From Trichopria drosophilae (Eukaryota; Arthropoda; Insecta; Hymenoptera; Diapriidae), in NCBI GenBank assembly GCA_030407085.1, contig CM059587.1, positions 41,762,501 through 41,826,500 of the forward strand: a stretch of DNA of 64,000 bases, in the 5' to 3' direction. Below, in pieces: positions 1 to 12,505 of this stretch. How positions within the stretch are numbered: position 1 is the first letter of the stretch; every line of letters starts with the position of its first letter. The notes under the pieces were generated by a model. The model was not told where the DNA came from, did no database searches, and saw only the letters and a program-made list of their open reading frames with translations. A program made the translations under genes and the position numbers.

Positions 1-600
1 ATATTGTTTACGTACGGCTTTTTCGTGCATAAAGTATAATCGAGTGCGTAAAGTTTACTTTACGCACAAGTTTACTTTACGCACCGAAAAGACGTACATA
101 AAACATTTTTTATGCATTTTGCGTAAAGTGTGGCTTACGCATTTTTGACATTTTTTAGGTGCACTCTACGCATGGGGCTCTCGCATTCAGCTTTGTCCGC
201 AACCCTGACATTCGTAGAAAAACTATTTTGATGCAGTAGGCTTAAAATGGTCATTCACAATGGTACAAAAAACATTTTCACTCATGAGTCGAATAATATT
301 TTGTAATGCAAGTCTGCATAGAGTGCACCTAAAAACTGTCAAAAATGCACAAAGCCGCACTTTACGCATACTGCATCAAAATAGTATTTTTCGATACTAG
401 TGCGTAAAATACGATTTTACGCACCGTTTTTAACATGCGATTAGATAGGGCGGTGCGTAAAATCGAATTCTTACGCACGCGTGCCGAACGATATTTGTCG
501 ATATACTATGCGTAAAATTTGTGCGCCGTTTTTTGTGGGTCAAATATGATGTTACGCACATGTGATGACCGCGGCGCACGAGTGTACAATTAAAAAAATT
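1..600. repeat. Cluster of TTACGC/GCGTAA palindromic repeats
   Basis: GCGTAAA and its complement TTTACGC recur many times here in both orientations. Two clear hairpins: GTGCGTAAAGT (44-54) with its complement at 57-67, and GTGCGTAA (453-460) with TTACGCAC (471-478). The stretch near 200-230 (CCGCAACCCTGACATTCGTA) resembles 20765-20795. The stretch 440-590 resembles, partly in inverted order, 36360-36480. I read this as part of a dispersed non-coding repeat family. No coding sequence is seen. Confidence 0.6.
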
Positions 601-1330
601 AAAGATTTGGGGTTGATCAATCATTAGGAAATGAAATTTCTTTGAAGATGTACATGTCGTGTTAAATATCTCACAGAGAATAAGTTGATTAAAAATGTCA
701 TGGATAATTTATGCTACCTGACAAAGAACGGCTTAATGAATAGTTTAGCTTCTTTAATGATTAAATATCGATTTAGAACATTTCAGCATGTAAGCTACCT
801 ACTAAATATGAAAACTCGGTGACTAAATAAGTGTGAATCTTTGGAGTACACACTCGTTGTCTTGCTCACCTTACTAAAATATTCATACGACAATACATTA
901 AAATTAGTTTTTACCACTTTGTCAAGGGAATGGTTGGAACTTTGCACATATTTACCAAATTTTAAAGCGAAGAGAAAAACTCGTCTTTTCCTGAAAGAAA
1001 CTTTCTTACGTAAATATAAAGACAATATCGATTACAATGAATTCAAGTGAAAATATTGTATTAATTTTCAATTACTTCTTCTTTCATGGCTTACATTCAG
1101 TACTAAGTTGTATATTTAGAGCTAATGTTTGAAATATCGAGTATTTAAACAAAAATAATAAAAAATATACAGCAAACAAAATGAAAATAAGTTTCTGTTA
1201 AAAATGGATAAAAGTTTTAATATTTTTAACGGGCCCTTTTGACATTCTTTTTATGGCATAATAAACTGAGGAAAATGGTACGTATTTTTTTTTACATACA
1301 GTATATTCACCTACAAAAACTCATTTTACA
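601..1330. other. AT-rich stretch, nothing recognised
   Basis: Both strands hold overlapping frames of about 70 codons near 795-1050. Neither resembles a known protein and neither has splice or start context. I see no repeat structure. Confidence 0.5.
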
Positions 1331-1331
1331 G

Positions 1332-1551
1332 GTAATGCACGGAAAAAAATGTTTTGGTTATTTTAGCAAAAGGACATTTGCTACAAATTGATTTTCTGAA
1401 TTCGCGAATTATTGGCTATGCCAGCGATTACAAAAGCAAACCTAGCAATAACAGTTTGCTAAACCAGCTAACTATTTGCTAAATCAGCTAAATACTTGGC
1501 TATTCATATATTACGACAAATTTTTGCTGGGCTAGCCAATTATTTTCTGCG
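1332..1551. mobile_element. Possible small MITE related to the CACGGAG family
   Basis: The left end GCACGGAAAAAAATGTTTTG, followed by GTTATTTTA, resembles the ends of the elements at 55480-55738 and 59593-59773. The right end read on the minus strand (CCGCAGAAAATAATTGGC) is a weak inverted partner. The middle holds several degenerate GCTAA/TTAGC motifs. Limits are approximate. Confidence 0.3.
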
Positions 1552-1786
1552 GTGGCGAAATATTTCTACCCGTGTGAGCTTTGTTAAAAACTTACGGACA
1601 TTCATATAAACTCTTGAATTTTCGTTTATATTCATCGTATGATTTTTACAATTTTGTAGTATTATTTGATACGCGTTAGAGTTCACCTAAATTTTGTTTA
1701 TTTTAAATGGTTGTAAAATATAATATACATATCATTAAGCATAATTATTGGATAATATTCTTCAAGCCGCGAATGTGTCCAAAATA

Positions 1787-2049
1787 CAGCAGAGTCCCAC
1801 TATATTTACCCATTCGGTTCCTCGTCTTCTCTTCCCGACTCGTTATATTTACCAAAAGAAGGGTAGATCCGTTTCTCCCACTCCCCTCATTCGCGTCACG
1901 TTCGTTACGTCACTGCAGTCCCTTTCTGAGGCCCCATCTTGCAAGGTGGGGAAGAAGAGAGCGAGGATAGATAAATGTAACGAGACGGAACCGAGCAAAT
2001 ATGCTGGGGCGCAAATATACCGAGACTCAATTATACCGGGATTCTACTG
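1787..2049. mobile_element. pogo-like MITE with TA target duplication
   Basis: The left end is CAGCAGAGTCCCACTATATT. The right end, read on the minus strand, is CAGTAGAATCCCGGTATAAT. Both are directly flanked by TA. CAGTAGAATC-type ends with a TA duplication are typical of pogo/Tigger-type elements. The inside is GC-richer than its surroundings and has no transposase, so this is a 263-bp non-autonomous copy. A frame of about 104 codons across it appears to be chance. Confidence 0.6.
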
Positions 2050-2740
2050 TATCGTGAAATAACGAAAAATCACAAATGCATTCATGAACTTTCTAAATCT
2101 GAATTGGTTAAAAAATACTAATTAAAGAATGAAAAGTGGATCATTGAATAAGTAATAATTTTTAATAATAAATCATGAAATACTACTAAATTATTACTAA
2201 TTCTAAAAACTTGTATACTAAATTACTCAATTGCTACTTTTAGATTAGTAGAATTTAATGAATAAATAAGTAGTTTTTTTACTGCTTCCCAGTAAAAAGA
2301 AGGATTATTTGATAGTAACCGAAAAAACATTTTAGGTTATAAGTAGCTAATTCAGATTTAGTGAGAAAAAAAAATCAAAGCTGATTTCGCGTTAAATGTA
2401 GAAAAATATCATCAAAACTTTCATGTACTACAAAAATTAAATAATATAACAAATTGGAAGCATACTAACAAATACTTGTATTCCATATACTGCTTTTAAT
2501 GTTCAATAATGTTGGAGAAACCAATCAAAGAGAAATTAAATGTAATAAAGGGACGTCTCGAAACTGTCTAATTATCGCCCATAATCTTGTCAAGTTATTG
2601 GCCATGAACAAGTTGTCCAAATAAGCGTGGTAAAGCTCATAGCCGAATCGGAAAATAGTTTGTACATTGGAGTGGTTAAAAAAATATATTGTTGTTTTTA
2701 CTTTCCAGTGAATTCTTTTAGTATATCAAAAATAAAGATA
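2050..2740. other. AT-rich stretch, nothing recognised
   Basis: Only short TTACTAAT/ATTAGTA-like runs between about 2110 and 2270. I see no coding evidence. Confidence 0.5.
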
Positions 2741-2744
2741 TTAA

Positions 2745-3626
2745 CCCGACCCCCAAGAAGCTTAAACTTTTAATGAAAAAATGGATTTTTCAGATTTTTT
2801 GTAATAGCTCTCATATTTGTTTAATATTCATAATAACATTCTTGTTTTTATATTCCCCCAAACCTACTTTAACTTTTTGTTAAACTTTAGCGGACCTTTT
2901 TTGAAACTAAACAAAAATTACGTATTATTCTTTTTCTTTAAAAGCATTAATAAAACGTTATATACTATAATTACTTCTGAATCCCAACAGATTACATAAT
3001 TAAAATATACTATAACCTAGTAATTACATGTAGTTGCATTAAATTTATTAAATTAAATTACCATAAAGGAACCCCATTTTCTATTTTTTATTGCTGTATT
3101 TTGTCCGGAAAAATATGTTATAAATTTTTCAATTTCCGCCATATATTTTACCGATTTCGATATCATATGCTACATTATTAAACTTCCGAACAAACCGTGA
3201 ATGTATTAAGTACTAAATATTTGTGTTTATAATTGACGTGAAATTTATACTGGTAGAAAAATTATCCCTTCCATGGTGGTTAAAAGAAATAATGAATCTT
3301 GTTTTCTTATAATTTTGAATGAATTCTTTAAAAGTATCGAAAAACAACTGTTATTTTTTATTTTTATTTGCGTTTATAGTAACCCTGTCACTTAGGGCCT
3401 TTTAGCATAAACGAGAGTTTACGGTTTTGTTGAATTTTTTTAATTGCTTTGTTATTAAAAAAGGCAAATTTTTTTCTTAGATTTTGAAACAGGGTTAAAG
3501 TTTAATCATTGTTTATTACCATTTTAAGCGAAGAGTGTCCATGCTTAAACTATAATTACGAACAAAATCCTTAAAAAATCCAGTTTTTCATTAAAAAATC
3601 AAACTTTAAGTAATTTGCTGGACGGT
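2745..3626. mobile_element. piggyBac-type non-autonomous element
   Basis: TTAA flanks both ends (2741-2744 and 3627-3630), as in piggyBac insertions. The left end CCCGACCCCCAAGAAGCTTA matches the right end read on the minus strand, CCGTCCAGCAAATTACTTAA, with mismatches. Just inside, AATGAAAAAxTGGATTTTT occurs in both orientations. There is no transposase. Length is 882 bp. Confidence 0.5.
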
Positions 3627-3630
3627 TTAA

Positions 3631-5340
3631 TGTCGTTTAAAAAGAAAACGCAAAAACACGCATTTCTTTATAAAATCCTTCAGAAATTCACTCGAAAGTA
3701 AATAATACCTTTTTTACCCACCCGTGTTGCACATTCATGAGAATCAGTTGTTAGCTTCAGTATCATGAAACATTAGGTTACCATATAAAAACAAACAAAA
3801 GCTTTACTCTGAAATATTTCACGTTATTTCTTTAAATAACTTTTAATTTAAAATCTGCTAATCAATTTATGTAATCTTCTCATTTTTACTATTATATTCG
3901 TTCAATTGTTGCATTTTGAATAATTCAATTTGAAATTTACAGTTAACTTAACCATTACTGGTGATTTTCGCGATTATAAATCTATTGCCGCCTAATGTTC
4001 CTTCGCGATAAGATGCACGAATTTTCAAAACCTGTTTGTTTTCTATAATTTAAAAAATACGTTCACAGATAAATCACGTTAGTAAAGTTCTGCGTCTCTT
4101 TCTACTAAGTACATTCTTAAGTTATTTAATGGCTTTAAGACAGTTACTGCAACTAATGAAATGAAGTTGAGGGCACATTGAAACGCGAAATGCAGTTAAA
4201 AAGTGGTAAAATGTAGAAAGAATTTTTTAAAATGCAGTATAAATGATAATATAAACTTTAACGGCCGTTTTATTTATATTTTACAATGTTCGTAAAATAT
4301 ATAAAAATTACGTTTATTACACATATTATTTTTTATTAATATTGAGAATAGATATACCGAACCAGAATTATTTTTAATTAAATTTAAATATTTAGTAAAC
4401 GAATGAAAATATGAAAGCTTCACATACAACCATAAACATAAAAATAATTGTTAAAATTTAAACAATGCCCTCTGATATATTCAAATATTTAGATTTCATT
4501 GGACCTAAATGTGTTATTCAGTTGTGGTGAAAATAATATCGCAATTCAAATATCGTAAAAACGATGCAAAAACAGAAGAAGTAAAAATTAGAATATAAAT
4601 GAAATGTGTTAAAAAAGTAACAATTTTTTAAAAATTTGTGGAAATTCTATGCCGACGCTAGGGTTGGTTCATGTCATTAAAAGTTGAGACGTGTCAGTAA
4701 CATTTTTTCCATTTATTAATCGTTATTTGTGAATGTTGTTTAGCCTACATCATTAAAGTTATGGCTTAGATCCTCTACTACTTTTTCTTGCTCCCAATAA
4801 GACTGAAAAGAATCGCGAAAGGACTTTCAATGCCTACAAAGATAAGGACAAGCATCGATGAAAGGGCCTTAGGCTATATTAAAATCTGCTGATCGGAAGT
4901 GGTTCGAGGATAGGAAAAATCGTTGAATGAAGTATATTATATGAGGGTGATTATTTTTAGGGGAAAAACATTAATATTAATGAAGGCATTTTAGTTTTTG
5001 GAGATAAGATCGATACTTGAAAGTGGCCAGCCTTACCATTTTCGAGTATTCTCTGTGAATTTCATTTAAATTGTTTCAAAGGACAATATTGTGCATTTTG
5101 ATAAAATTTGAGAGGCTTCATTTTGGCTTTCAATTTGGCTCATTCCAAAGCATCTTGGTTCTTATCACATGTTCTTTAACGTCTATAGTTTTCGATAAAA
5201 AATATTGTCAAAACAATTCATCAATTATTTCGACATATTGGTGTTAAAGAGGTTAGGTTGATTCCAGGCAAAACTAAAAAAAAAGTTAGTTGAAGCTCAT
5301 AGAGTTTGTGCATATTTAGGTTGTAACGATGCGTTTAGAT
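3631..5340. other. AT-rich stretch, nothing recognised
   Basis: No open frame, long inverted repeat or exon-like segment could be supported on either strand. I searched the minus strand here for the next laminin-G exon, which should carry FRGC, and did not find it. Confidence 0.5.
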
Positions 5341-5353
5341 TTATAAGTATTAT

Positions 5354-5369
5354 TGTTAAAGAGAGAGAA

Positions 5370-5415
<46 letters not shown>

Positions 5416-6161
5416 TAGATAGGTAGGAGAAGATGAAGGCAATTGGCTAAAGAAATAAATATCGTCGGAAGGGTTGAGGAAGAAAGAGGGAGAAAAGGAG
5501 ACATTTTAGTTGCGCTTTGAGAACAACAGATGGCGTCGCTCTGAAGATGACGCGTGAAAGGTTGTTCGCAAAAACAAGATCAGTTGGACACAGTTCGTTG
5601 CCGGAACAATACGATTCCAATCACTTTTGGCAACGGAAGGAAATACGTTTCAACTACATTCTAATTCACTAAATACTGTGTTATTTCGCCAATCAGTATT
5701 AATACCGGTGGTAAATTTGTTGGCTATCGAAAATTATAAATCGTCCAGTCATCATTTCGGGAAATGTTCTCCAATCAGGCCTGAAGACGTTCCCTTCGAT
5801 CAATTTCACAAAGAAAACGGATGAAAGTCACCATTTAAACCGTATCAACTGGAAAAACGATAATTTCGACGAATGCTAACTATTTCCTGCCAACGACAAC
5901 GGTCATCTTGATCTAAACTATTCAACGAAATCCAGGAAGCAGCACCTCGGCAAATAATCATCGTTAACGAGCTAAGTTTTAAAAATAATTGTAACTCTCT
6001 CTTTCTCGCAACTTCGAAATGTATAATTTTGACCTTAATAGTAATTAAATATTTGTAATTGAACTTATAAATTTCTTCTTTTATTTTAATGATTACATGG
6101 ATAAATTTACGTTATTATAATATCAACATTTCAAGGTGCAAATAGGCGTTGTCGCGCAACA
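5354..6161. mobile_element. Candidate solo LTR of an LTR retrotransposon
   Basis: The segment begins TGTTAAAG and ends GCGCAACA, so it has TG...CA ends with a short inverted match (TGTT/AACA). It is flanked by TTAT on both sides (5350-5353 and 6162-6165), a possible 4-bp target duplication. It starts with a long GA run, has a GC-balanced middle (about 5520-5960) and an AT-rich tail. Length is 808 bp. No internal retroviral-type genes are adjacent, so it would be a solo LTR. Orientation and family are not resolved. Confidence 0.45.
5360..5414. repeat. (GA)n microsatellite
   Basis: A nearly pure GA run with a few GAAA interruptions, lying at the left end of the candidate LTR. Confidence 0.9.
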
Positions 6162-6165
6162 TTAT

Positions 6166-7900
6166 TGAAGCAAAAAAAAATTCATAAAAATCGAAACGCA
6201 CGAAATTTTGTTCATTCTTTATTTAAAATGCGCCGAATTGGTTTTTTCAGCAATTATTTAATAGTATTTCTGACCTCACGAATCGAAACAGCTTACTCGA
6301 AATTGTGGGGTTAGTCACTTTCAAGTCTTGGCATTTTTTGTTTTACTTTAATATAGGGAGTGTTATAATGGACAATGGCATTAGCAATCCTCTAAACGTC
6401 ACAAATATCGTCTCAAAAATGAATTTACTTTCGGAAAGTATAAATTCCAAATGGTGAATACAAAATGGCGATAAAAGTGCATTTCATTCGCAATATCCTA
6501 ACCATATGTTCAAAATTGCAAATATTTCCCTCATATATGTAATATTAGATCTTTATTAAACTTTGAACTTATGCTATTTGTGGAACGTCATAAACGATTT
6601 TTTTTACCTTTAAAATACGTTCCACATGATATATAGATATTATAAACGTATTACTTATTTTGAAAACTACGTCAAATGTAGAAGATTTATATAAATTGTT
6701 CAAAAACTACTTTTGTAAACAGGTGATATCATCGTGCATTTTAAAGTAAATGTTTTTCTCTTCGATTGCTCGGCTGCGAGGATGTACTCGAATGCAGTTT
6801 ACTGTTTGCGTTTCCGGGTCTTTGGCCTGGTCGATTCAAGCGACAAATATTGGTTATTCTCAGCTGCCTCAGAATCATTGAAATTTCGTCCCGTAAAAAG
6901 GAGCTACAAATAGATTCTCCTGCTTTGGTTTACGCGTTAATTTACCAATGGCTACGATCGTGCTTAAAATACCCACAAAAGACGCCTCTGAAATTACTAC
7001 TAACGGCGTATATTTTTTACGAGCCTGCTTATTCCCGCTGTGGGAAGAAGAAACATAAAAATAGCTCAGCATCGGACGTCTTAACGTACCCTTTTTTTCA
7101 TTATCATCGTATACAAACTTAATCGTGAGGTGAGAAATGTATACTTTATACAGCTCAGAAAACAATGATCAGGGAGTTACGTATAAAATCTCTTTGATGT
7201 CCTTTATAAACAAATCCAAAATGTAGGGATATTTCCAATTGGTTTTAAATTTAAAAGTTTCGTTCACAAAATTCGTTCAACGTGATTTCTTTTTAGTAGG
7301 ACGCTTTCATGCAAATTACGTTTAATGAAAAAAAAATTGCATTTCAAAAGGTTCAGTGTACTAGCTAGTGCTCACATTGCAGATTTAAGTTCGATATAAT
7401 TATTCTGCAATCAAATGTCCCCCATCTAATATGTCATTGTTCTAACGTTAGTATTGAATTAAATTAAATTTTTGTTATTACTGCAAGTATTACTTCTTCA
7501 ATCAAATACCAATTGTTTCGAGGAGTTGGAATGGGGTTGGTGAAAGGAATGAGAATGGAATAGGTGGAGGATGCTACATATCGTTGGCACATAAAGGAAA
7601 ATTTTCTTGAGTGATCATAATTGATGAATAACACTCAAGCTTGACACTTGTCGCAGTTCAATAAGATACGTCGAGAACATTTCGTTGCAGTGTGATGAAG
7701 TAGGGGTGAATATCGATCAACGTTAATTTGCTTCATTGATCCACTGATGTCATACGACTTGATGTCATACGACATGAAGTCATTTAGGTGCATTTTTAGT
7801 AATATTAATAAAATTGAAAGTCGAAAAATATATTTTTGCCATCGTCCAATCGCTAGATTTTTTAAATTTCGAAGAGGGATGTTACAAATCATGTACTTAC
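6166..7900. other. Intron downstream of the second laminin-G exon; nothing recognised
   Basis: On the gene's strand this is the intron that follows the donor at 7900. The stretch 6770-7120 is GC-richer and has overlapping open frames on both strands (118 and 96 codons), but neither matches a family I know. A short tandem (GATGTCATACGACTT, twice) lies at 7746-7776. Confidence 0.45.
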
Positions 7901-8132
7901 CGAGGAAGAGATCGTTAAAGCTCCCCTGGCCGCCGATGTAGACTCCGTAGTGGATGTTCAGCTCTAAAAATCGCCCCGGTAGAAGAGAACTAGTGGTGTG
8001 AATCACGTCAATTTGCAGAGTGATATTCGCATCTCGCCTCGTCAAGTTGACCTCGTGCCAGCTCAGGTCGTTGAGAGTCAAGCCACGAGCACTGGAAATC
8101 TCACTCTCGCCCGCTCCCAAATTAATGTGGAC
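7901..8132 (-). CDS. kon: Internal exon of a kon-tiki/CSPG4-type proteoglycan: second half of laminin-G domain 1
   Basis: This exon encodes 77 full codons plus one base. It starts VHINLGAGESE and ends with a GVYIGGQGSFNDLFL segment, the conserved late strands of a laminin-G domain. CSPG4/NG2 and insect kon-tiki (perdido) carry two such domains directly after the signal peptide; the human protein has a similar GLFVGG segment at the same place. A polypyrimidine run and CAAG acceptor precede base 8132, and the donor GTAAGTAC follows base 7901. The exon enters in phase 0 and leaves in phase 1, within a glycine codon. Phase 0 matches the exon at 34088-34251, so the two join as GGRLK-VHINLG. An N-glycosylation site (NIT) is present. 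In the family, the protein is a single-pass membrane proteoglycan acting in muscle attachment and glial behaviour. The final laminin-G residues, including the usual FRGC cysteine, must lie in a later exon. I found none down to base 1. Domain call firm; gene call from memory of family layout. Confidence 0.82.
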
Positions 8133-9745
8133 CTTGACAGAAAAAAGAAAAAACCATGAATTGTTCGCTCGATGTTCGCGACTGAGTCGACGAGTTACTA
8201 ATTGCCGACAGACTATACAGAATCTGGGTAAGAAAGCATAAAAATAACTAAAGGGTGCAAAAAATGGGTTTTTATGTTTTTTTGATCCGCTCCCTATGTG
8301 TTATGGCGACGAAACAATAGGGGAAGAAGTTCCTCCGAATATGTCATCTGCTATTAATTGGCTAATTCCTTCGTACTTTAATTTAGGACAGGTGTATTTT
8401 AGATTTTTTTTGGCTCGAGTGGACGAAACTATTCCTTCTGTTCTGTTTCTCGGTTTCTGAATTCATGTCCTCGTTCTGACCCAAACCTCGGAAAAGGTAG
8501 AGGAGAGTTTTTTCTTTCTAAATACGGTTGGTCAATGAGAATATGTAACGTAAAATTTAATTTAAAATAAAATTTAAATGTAGTAAATAAACGTAAATAA
8601 TAAAGGTCCGTATAAATCCATTTCTCTTGCAAAACTTTTGATACTCAACAAACCATCAAGACTTGATCGATACCAACCATGTACGACTATGTTTTCGTGA
8701 TGGCTCATTAAGATTCTGAAATCAGAATTGTGGAATGGCCCCTTGTAAATTAATCATTAAACGCCCAGAAGTCCTAAAAATCTATTTAAACTTCGTAAGA
8801 ATTTAAATTGTGTCAATCATTTTTTTAATTTTCCACAGTAACATATGTATCTGTTTTCTTATCTAGATAGGTTACTCTTTTCGAATTTCGGGTTCATACA
8901 ATTTAAAAATAAGTATTTTCACTATATTTATAATGTTTTTTTTTTTTTTGTTAAAATATCGTTTTTTAACTAAATTTGTTCTCAACGAATCCGAATTTTT
9001 AAAAAATTCTGCACTTGTACTTAGCTTAACCCGTTTCGCCCCAAAACGACAAAATTTGTCGCCGGTTTTCATCCTCCGCAAGTTTATGGATACGTTTGAG
9101 ATAATATTATGAAATGCAAGTTTTCTATGGTTTTGGGGTATGCTCTTTTTAATCTAAATTCCGTTTTTCGATATCACTTTCCATCGTTTAAAACTTATTC
9201 AGTAAACTACAATTTTTATTGCGAAGGAGTTCTGGGATCGTATCAGGCCTGGACATACCAGAATCCTGTGACATAATGAGTTTTACTCAACGTTGGTCAA
9301 TATTCAGATTTAAATTACAAAATGGCATATTCACAACGGCACTATTGATTTTTTATTGTTTGCTTTTTATTAAAATATTTCTGGTATCTTGTCTTGTATT
9401 TTGTTGAATATGTTCTGGTGGATTATTTTTGAGGTTATTGAATACAAATCCATTATTAAATATAGAAATTGAAAATAATAAATCCAATATGGCTAACCTA
9501 AATTTAAGAAAAAATATCGTAAAAAACGACATTTAAACAAAAATATTAAAAATCTTGTGAAAAGACTTATTTTTAAATTTTCTAAACTCGAAAATCGAAA
9601 AGGATCGAAAACCCGAGTGTCTATTGTAAATAAAATACATTTCGCCCAAAGATCTCGTGCATACAATTCAGTTTTAAAGATAGTCGCTAGAAGAAAACAG
9701 AACTTTTGGTTAATTGACCATCACACCGGAAACTATTTACTTAAT
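8133..9745. other. Intron segment, nothing recognised
   Basis: AT-rich intron sequence next to the acceptor. A T-run lies at 8937-8949. I see no transposon ends or coding matches. Confidence 0.45.
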
Positions 9746-9749
9746 TTAA

Positions 9750-11398
9750 CCCATTAACGTCTAGGATGACGGATTTTTAGCTCATTTTCAAATCTCACCT
9801 AATCGAAATATGAAAATATCATAATTAAACCAACTTACCTAACTATTGTTGGGTATGATTTATGGATTTATGGGGTCAAAATTGCGTTTCCTTGCCGCAT
9901 AAAAACAATATGGCGGATTTTATCTGAATCTTGTACCGAAAAATCGGACAAATTTTTTTGCGACAATTTTTTTACAAATGGATAATGGATGGCGATCCAT
10001 TCCAAACTATCGATAAACGTGGACAAATAAGTTGCAGTTTAAGGGAACATTTTTTTCTATTAAACCCCATTCAGTTTATCCTATTAAAAATGGCGGAAAA
10101 GTATGAACATTTGTAAAAATACATGTTATTCCTAAATATTTCTAACACAAATCGCCGTTAATCTAAATTTTTATCTTCAAATGTAAAATTTCTATTTATG
10201 AAATATTCATAGTCACTTTATAATATATTTGACGATGTTAGTATTGGCATATTCAATGTGGCTGTCCTAGAAATAAAAAAAAATAATGGAATTTTTCACT
10301 TGCCTCGACGGTAAATGTTTCGATGCCTTGTTTTATTGCATTTCTTTATGTTTAGGATTATATTGAATCGAAATATAAAGAAGAATATTCAAAATCCAAA
10401 ATGGCGGATCCAATATGACTGGTAGAATATTGGAATTGCTCTAAATTTACAGAATAAAAACCTCGATGATAAGGCATGGAAGTTTCGAGTTATATTGATT
10501 TAATTTTTATTTAGAGATAATATTCAAAGTATGGGATATTTTGGAACCGTTTTGTCTATTGATGAGATGATGGCCAAATCATATGCCAGAACCTCCTTGA
10601 AGCAGTTCATTCATGGAAAACCCCTACGACTTGATGTCAAATTTTGGGGACTTCCGATTGGTTTTTATTGGATTTAGATTTGTACTACGGAAAGGATTCA
10701 AATATAAACATTTTGAATGAAATGCGCTCTTGGTTCAAGAGAGAAAGAGCAGAAAGTAGGATCAAAAGATTTCCAAATTAGTATTGCAAAACGACATTTT
10801 CACACTTTTGCGCCATTTTTTTGCAACTGCTACTTATTTGTACACGTTTGTCCATAGTTTGGAATGGATCACCACCCATTATTCATTTATAAAAAAGTGT
10901 TGAAATAGTATATTATGTAACATGGAACTAAAACTGTAATTCTGGTCCGGCCATGGTGTGCCCGGTACGAGGCGCATACGAGTACCAGAATTGTTTTAGT
11001 TCCACGTTACATACGATATTTTATGTAACAGAAGTATGGTTTCTGAGGTTATGTGCGTAACGTGTTTTGCGGGCTTTATGGTATACGGTACGCGTGCGCA
11101 TAGATACATAATGTGTACATTATCGTCCGCGGACTATAAAGTAGCCGCCCATCCATAATAACTGATTTCAGGTCCTTAAAACATGCATAAAATGCTGAGG
11201 AAACCGTACTCCTGTTACATAAAAAAATCCGCCCTATTGTTTTCTGCGACAAGGATACACATTTTTTACCCCATAAATCGATGGAGTATACCCGAAATTA
11301 GTAAAGTAAGTTGTTGTCATTATGATGTTTTCATTTTTCGATTAGCTAGAAAGCTTTGAAAATGAGCTAAAAATCTCGTCATCCCAGCCGTTAATGGG
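9750..11398. mobile_element. Foldback element with piggyBac-type ends
   Basis: TTAA flanks both ends (9746-9749 and 11399-11402). The termini are CCCATTAACG and, read on the minus strand, CCCATTAACGGC. The inverted match continues inward for roughly 190 bases (both arms carry ATTTTTAGCTCATTTTCAAA and a TTATGGGGT block). It resumes further in (GATCCATTCCAAACTAT near 9993, complement near 10855-10871). The right arm was interrupted by two small palindromes (10914-11224). There is no transposase frame. Length is 1,649 bp. Confidence 0.65.
10914..11224. mobile_element. Two adjacent nested hairpin insertions with TATGTAAC ends
   Basis: The first palindrome spans 10914-11013: TATGTAACATGGAACTAAAA against its near-complement ending GTTACATA. 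The second spans about 11030-11224: TTTATGTAACAGAAGTATGG against CCGTACTCCTGTTACATAAA. Both sit in the right arm of the foldback element, where the left arm has no counterpart, so they are later insertions. The inside is CpG-rich. Confidence 0.5.
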
Positions 11399-11476
11399 TT
11401 AAACTAAAGCGGTCTGGATAATATTGCTGTTGCCACTACAACTTTAGATGTGACCAAACCTACAGGCCGCTAGTAC

Positions 11477-12505
11477 GGGGTAAAATAAAAAGAAAACAAA
11501 AATTAGTTGTCTCAAAGTCACGAACCAAACTATCACGATCTTACAGCTTAATATGTGTAGTATAGAGGAAAAATAAGTAGAAAGTACAAAATGAATGGTT
11601 TGTATATTTTGTGTTCGACTTGAAAGTAAATAACACGAAAATTGATATTTATTTCGAAATTACATTTTTTTTTGTTAAAAATAAGGATAATAGAGTAAAG
11701 TATTTGGGGAACTTGAGCGATACTCTTGTAGAGTGACAATCAATTAAATATAAAGCAGACATTTGGGAAAGAAGTACCCATTACTGCCTACGTACTAATT
11801 ACTGGACGACCATTGATGGACTCCTTGTTGCACTCAATTGCAGATGCTAAACACTGTCACGAATATAATAAGCAATCTCTCAGTTTCATAGGCACATACT
11901 TGTATCACGTCTTGATTTACTTGTTTTTTCTTACAGCAAACTACTACGCTTTACTTGTAACGATTAAAAATACGCTGCACTGACAATCTGCGAAAAAAGT
12001 ACAAAAAATGTGTTTTAGAAAAAAAAAACTTGGTACATTAATTGGTATTCCATCATTAATAGGTATCAATTTTGGTGCAAACTGTGACTAAGCGTAGATG
12101 TTGCTTATTTTATTCCTGGCAGTGCAATTCATCTGCAAATGAGTGCAAAAAAGTTCGTCGTCCATTGATTGGTACACGGTCAGTAATAGGTACTTCTTCC
12201 TCAAATTTTTGATTTACATTTATTTGTTTACTATTCTGCAAGAAGTTAGCTCAAGTTTCTCGGTATCTTATTTTGAACACAAAATAGATAATTCGAAATA
12301 ATTGTCAATTATCGTTTTATTTACTTTCAAGTTGAACACAAAATATACGAACAAACTTATCATTTTGTACTTTCTACTTATTTTTCCTCTATTATACAAA
12401 CATCAAGATATATGATTATAAAAACCGAATTGCTCTAGCTAGTTTGGTTCGTGACTTCGACGATTTTGTGACAGCCAATTTTTGTTTCTTTTTATTTAAC
12501 CCCAT
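11477..12505. mobile_element. Second foldback element with arms of about 400 bases
   Basis: The left arm starts GGGGTAAAATAAAAAGAAAA and includes AGTCACGAACCAAACTA and GAGGAAAAATAAGTAGAAAG. All of these recur as the complement in the right arm, which ends CCCC near 12505. The arms meet near 11990. Motifs such as GAAGTACCxATTACTG also pair. I see no transposase, and the target duplication is unclear. The 66- and 80-codon frames at its right side look like chance. Confidence 0.6.

Noticed and set aside
1..600. CRISPR-like array from repeated TTACGC words
   Set aside because: Words are short, in both orientations and irregularly spaced. The sequence is eukaryotic.
6766..7165. Overlapping 118-codon (+) and 96-codon (-) frames
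   Set aside because: Opposite-strand frames over the same GC-richer patch. Neither shows a domain, signal peptide, splice context or family motif.
7635..7900. Continuation of the laminin-G frame past 7901
   Set aside because: The frame stays open after GTAAGT but turns into low-complexity residues (KYMICNIPLRN...). The donor site is strong, so this is intron read-through.
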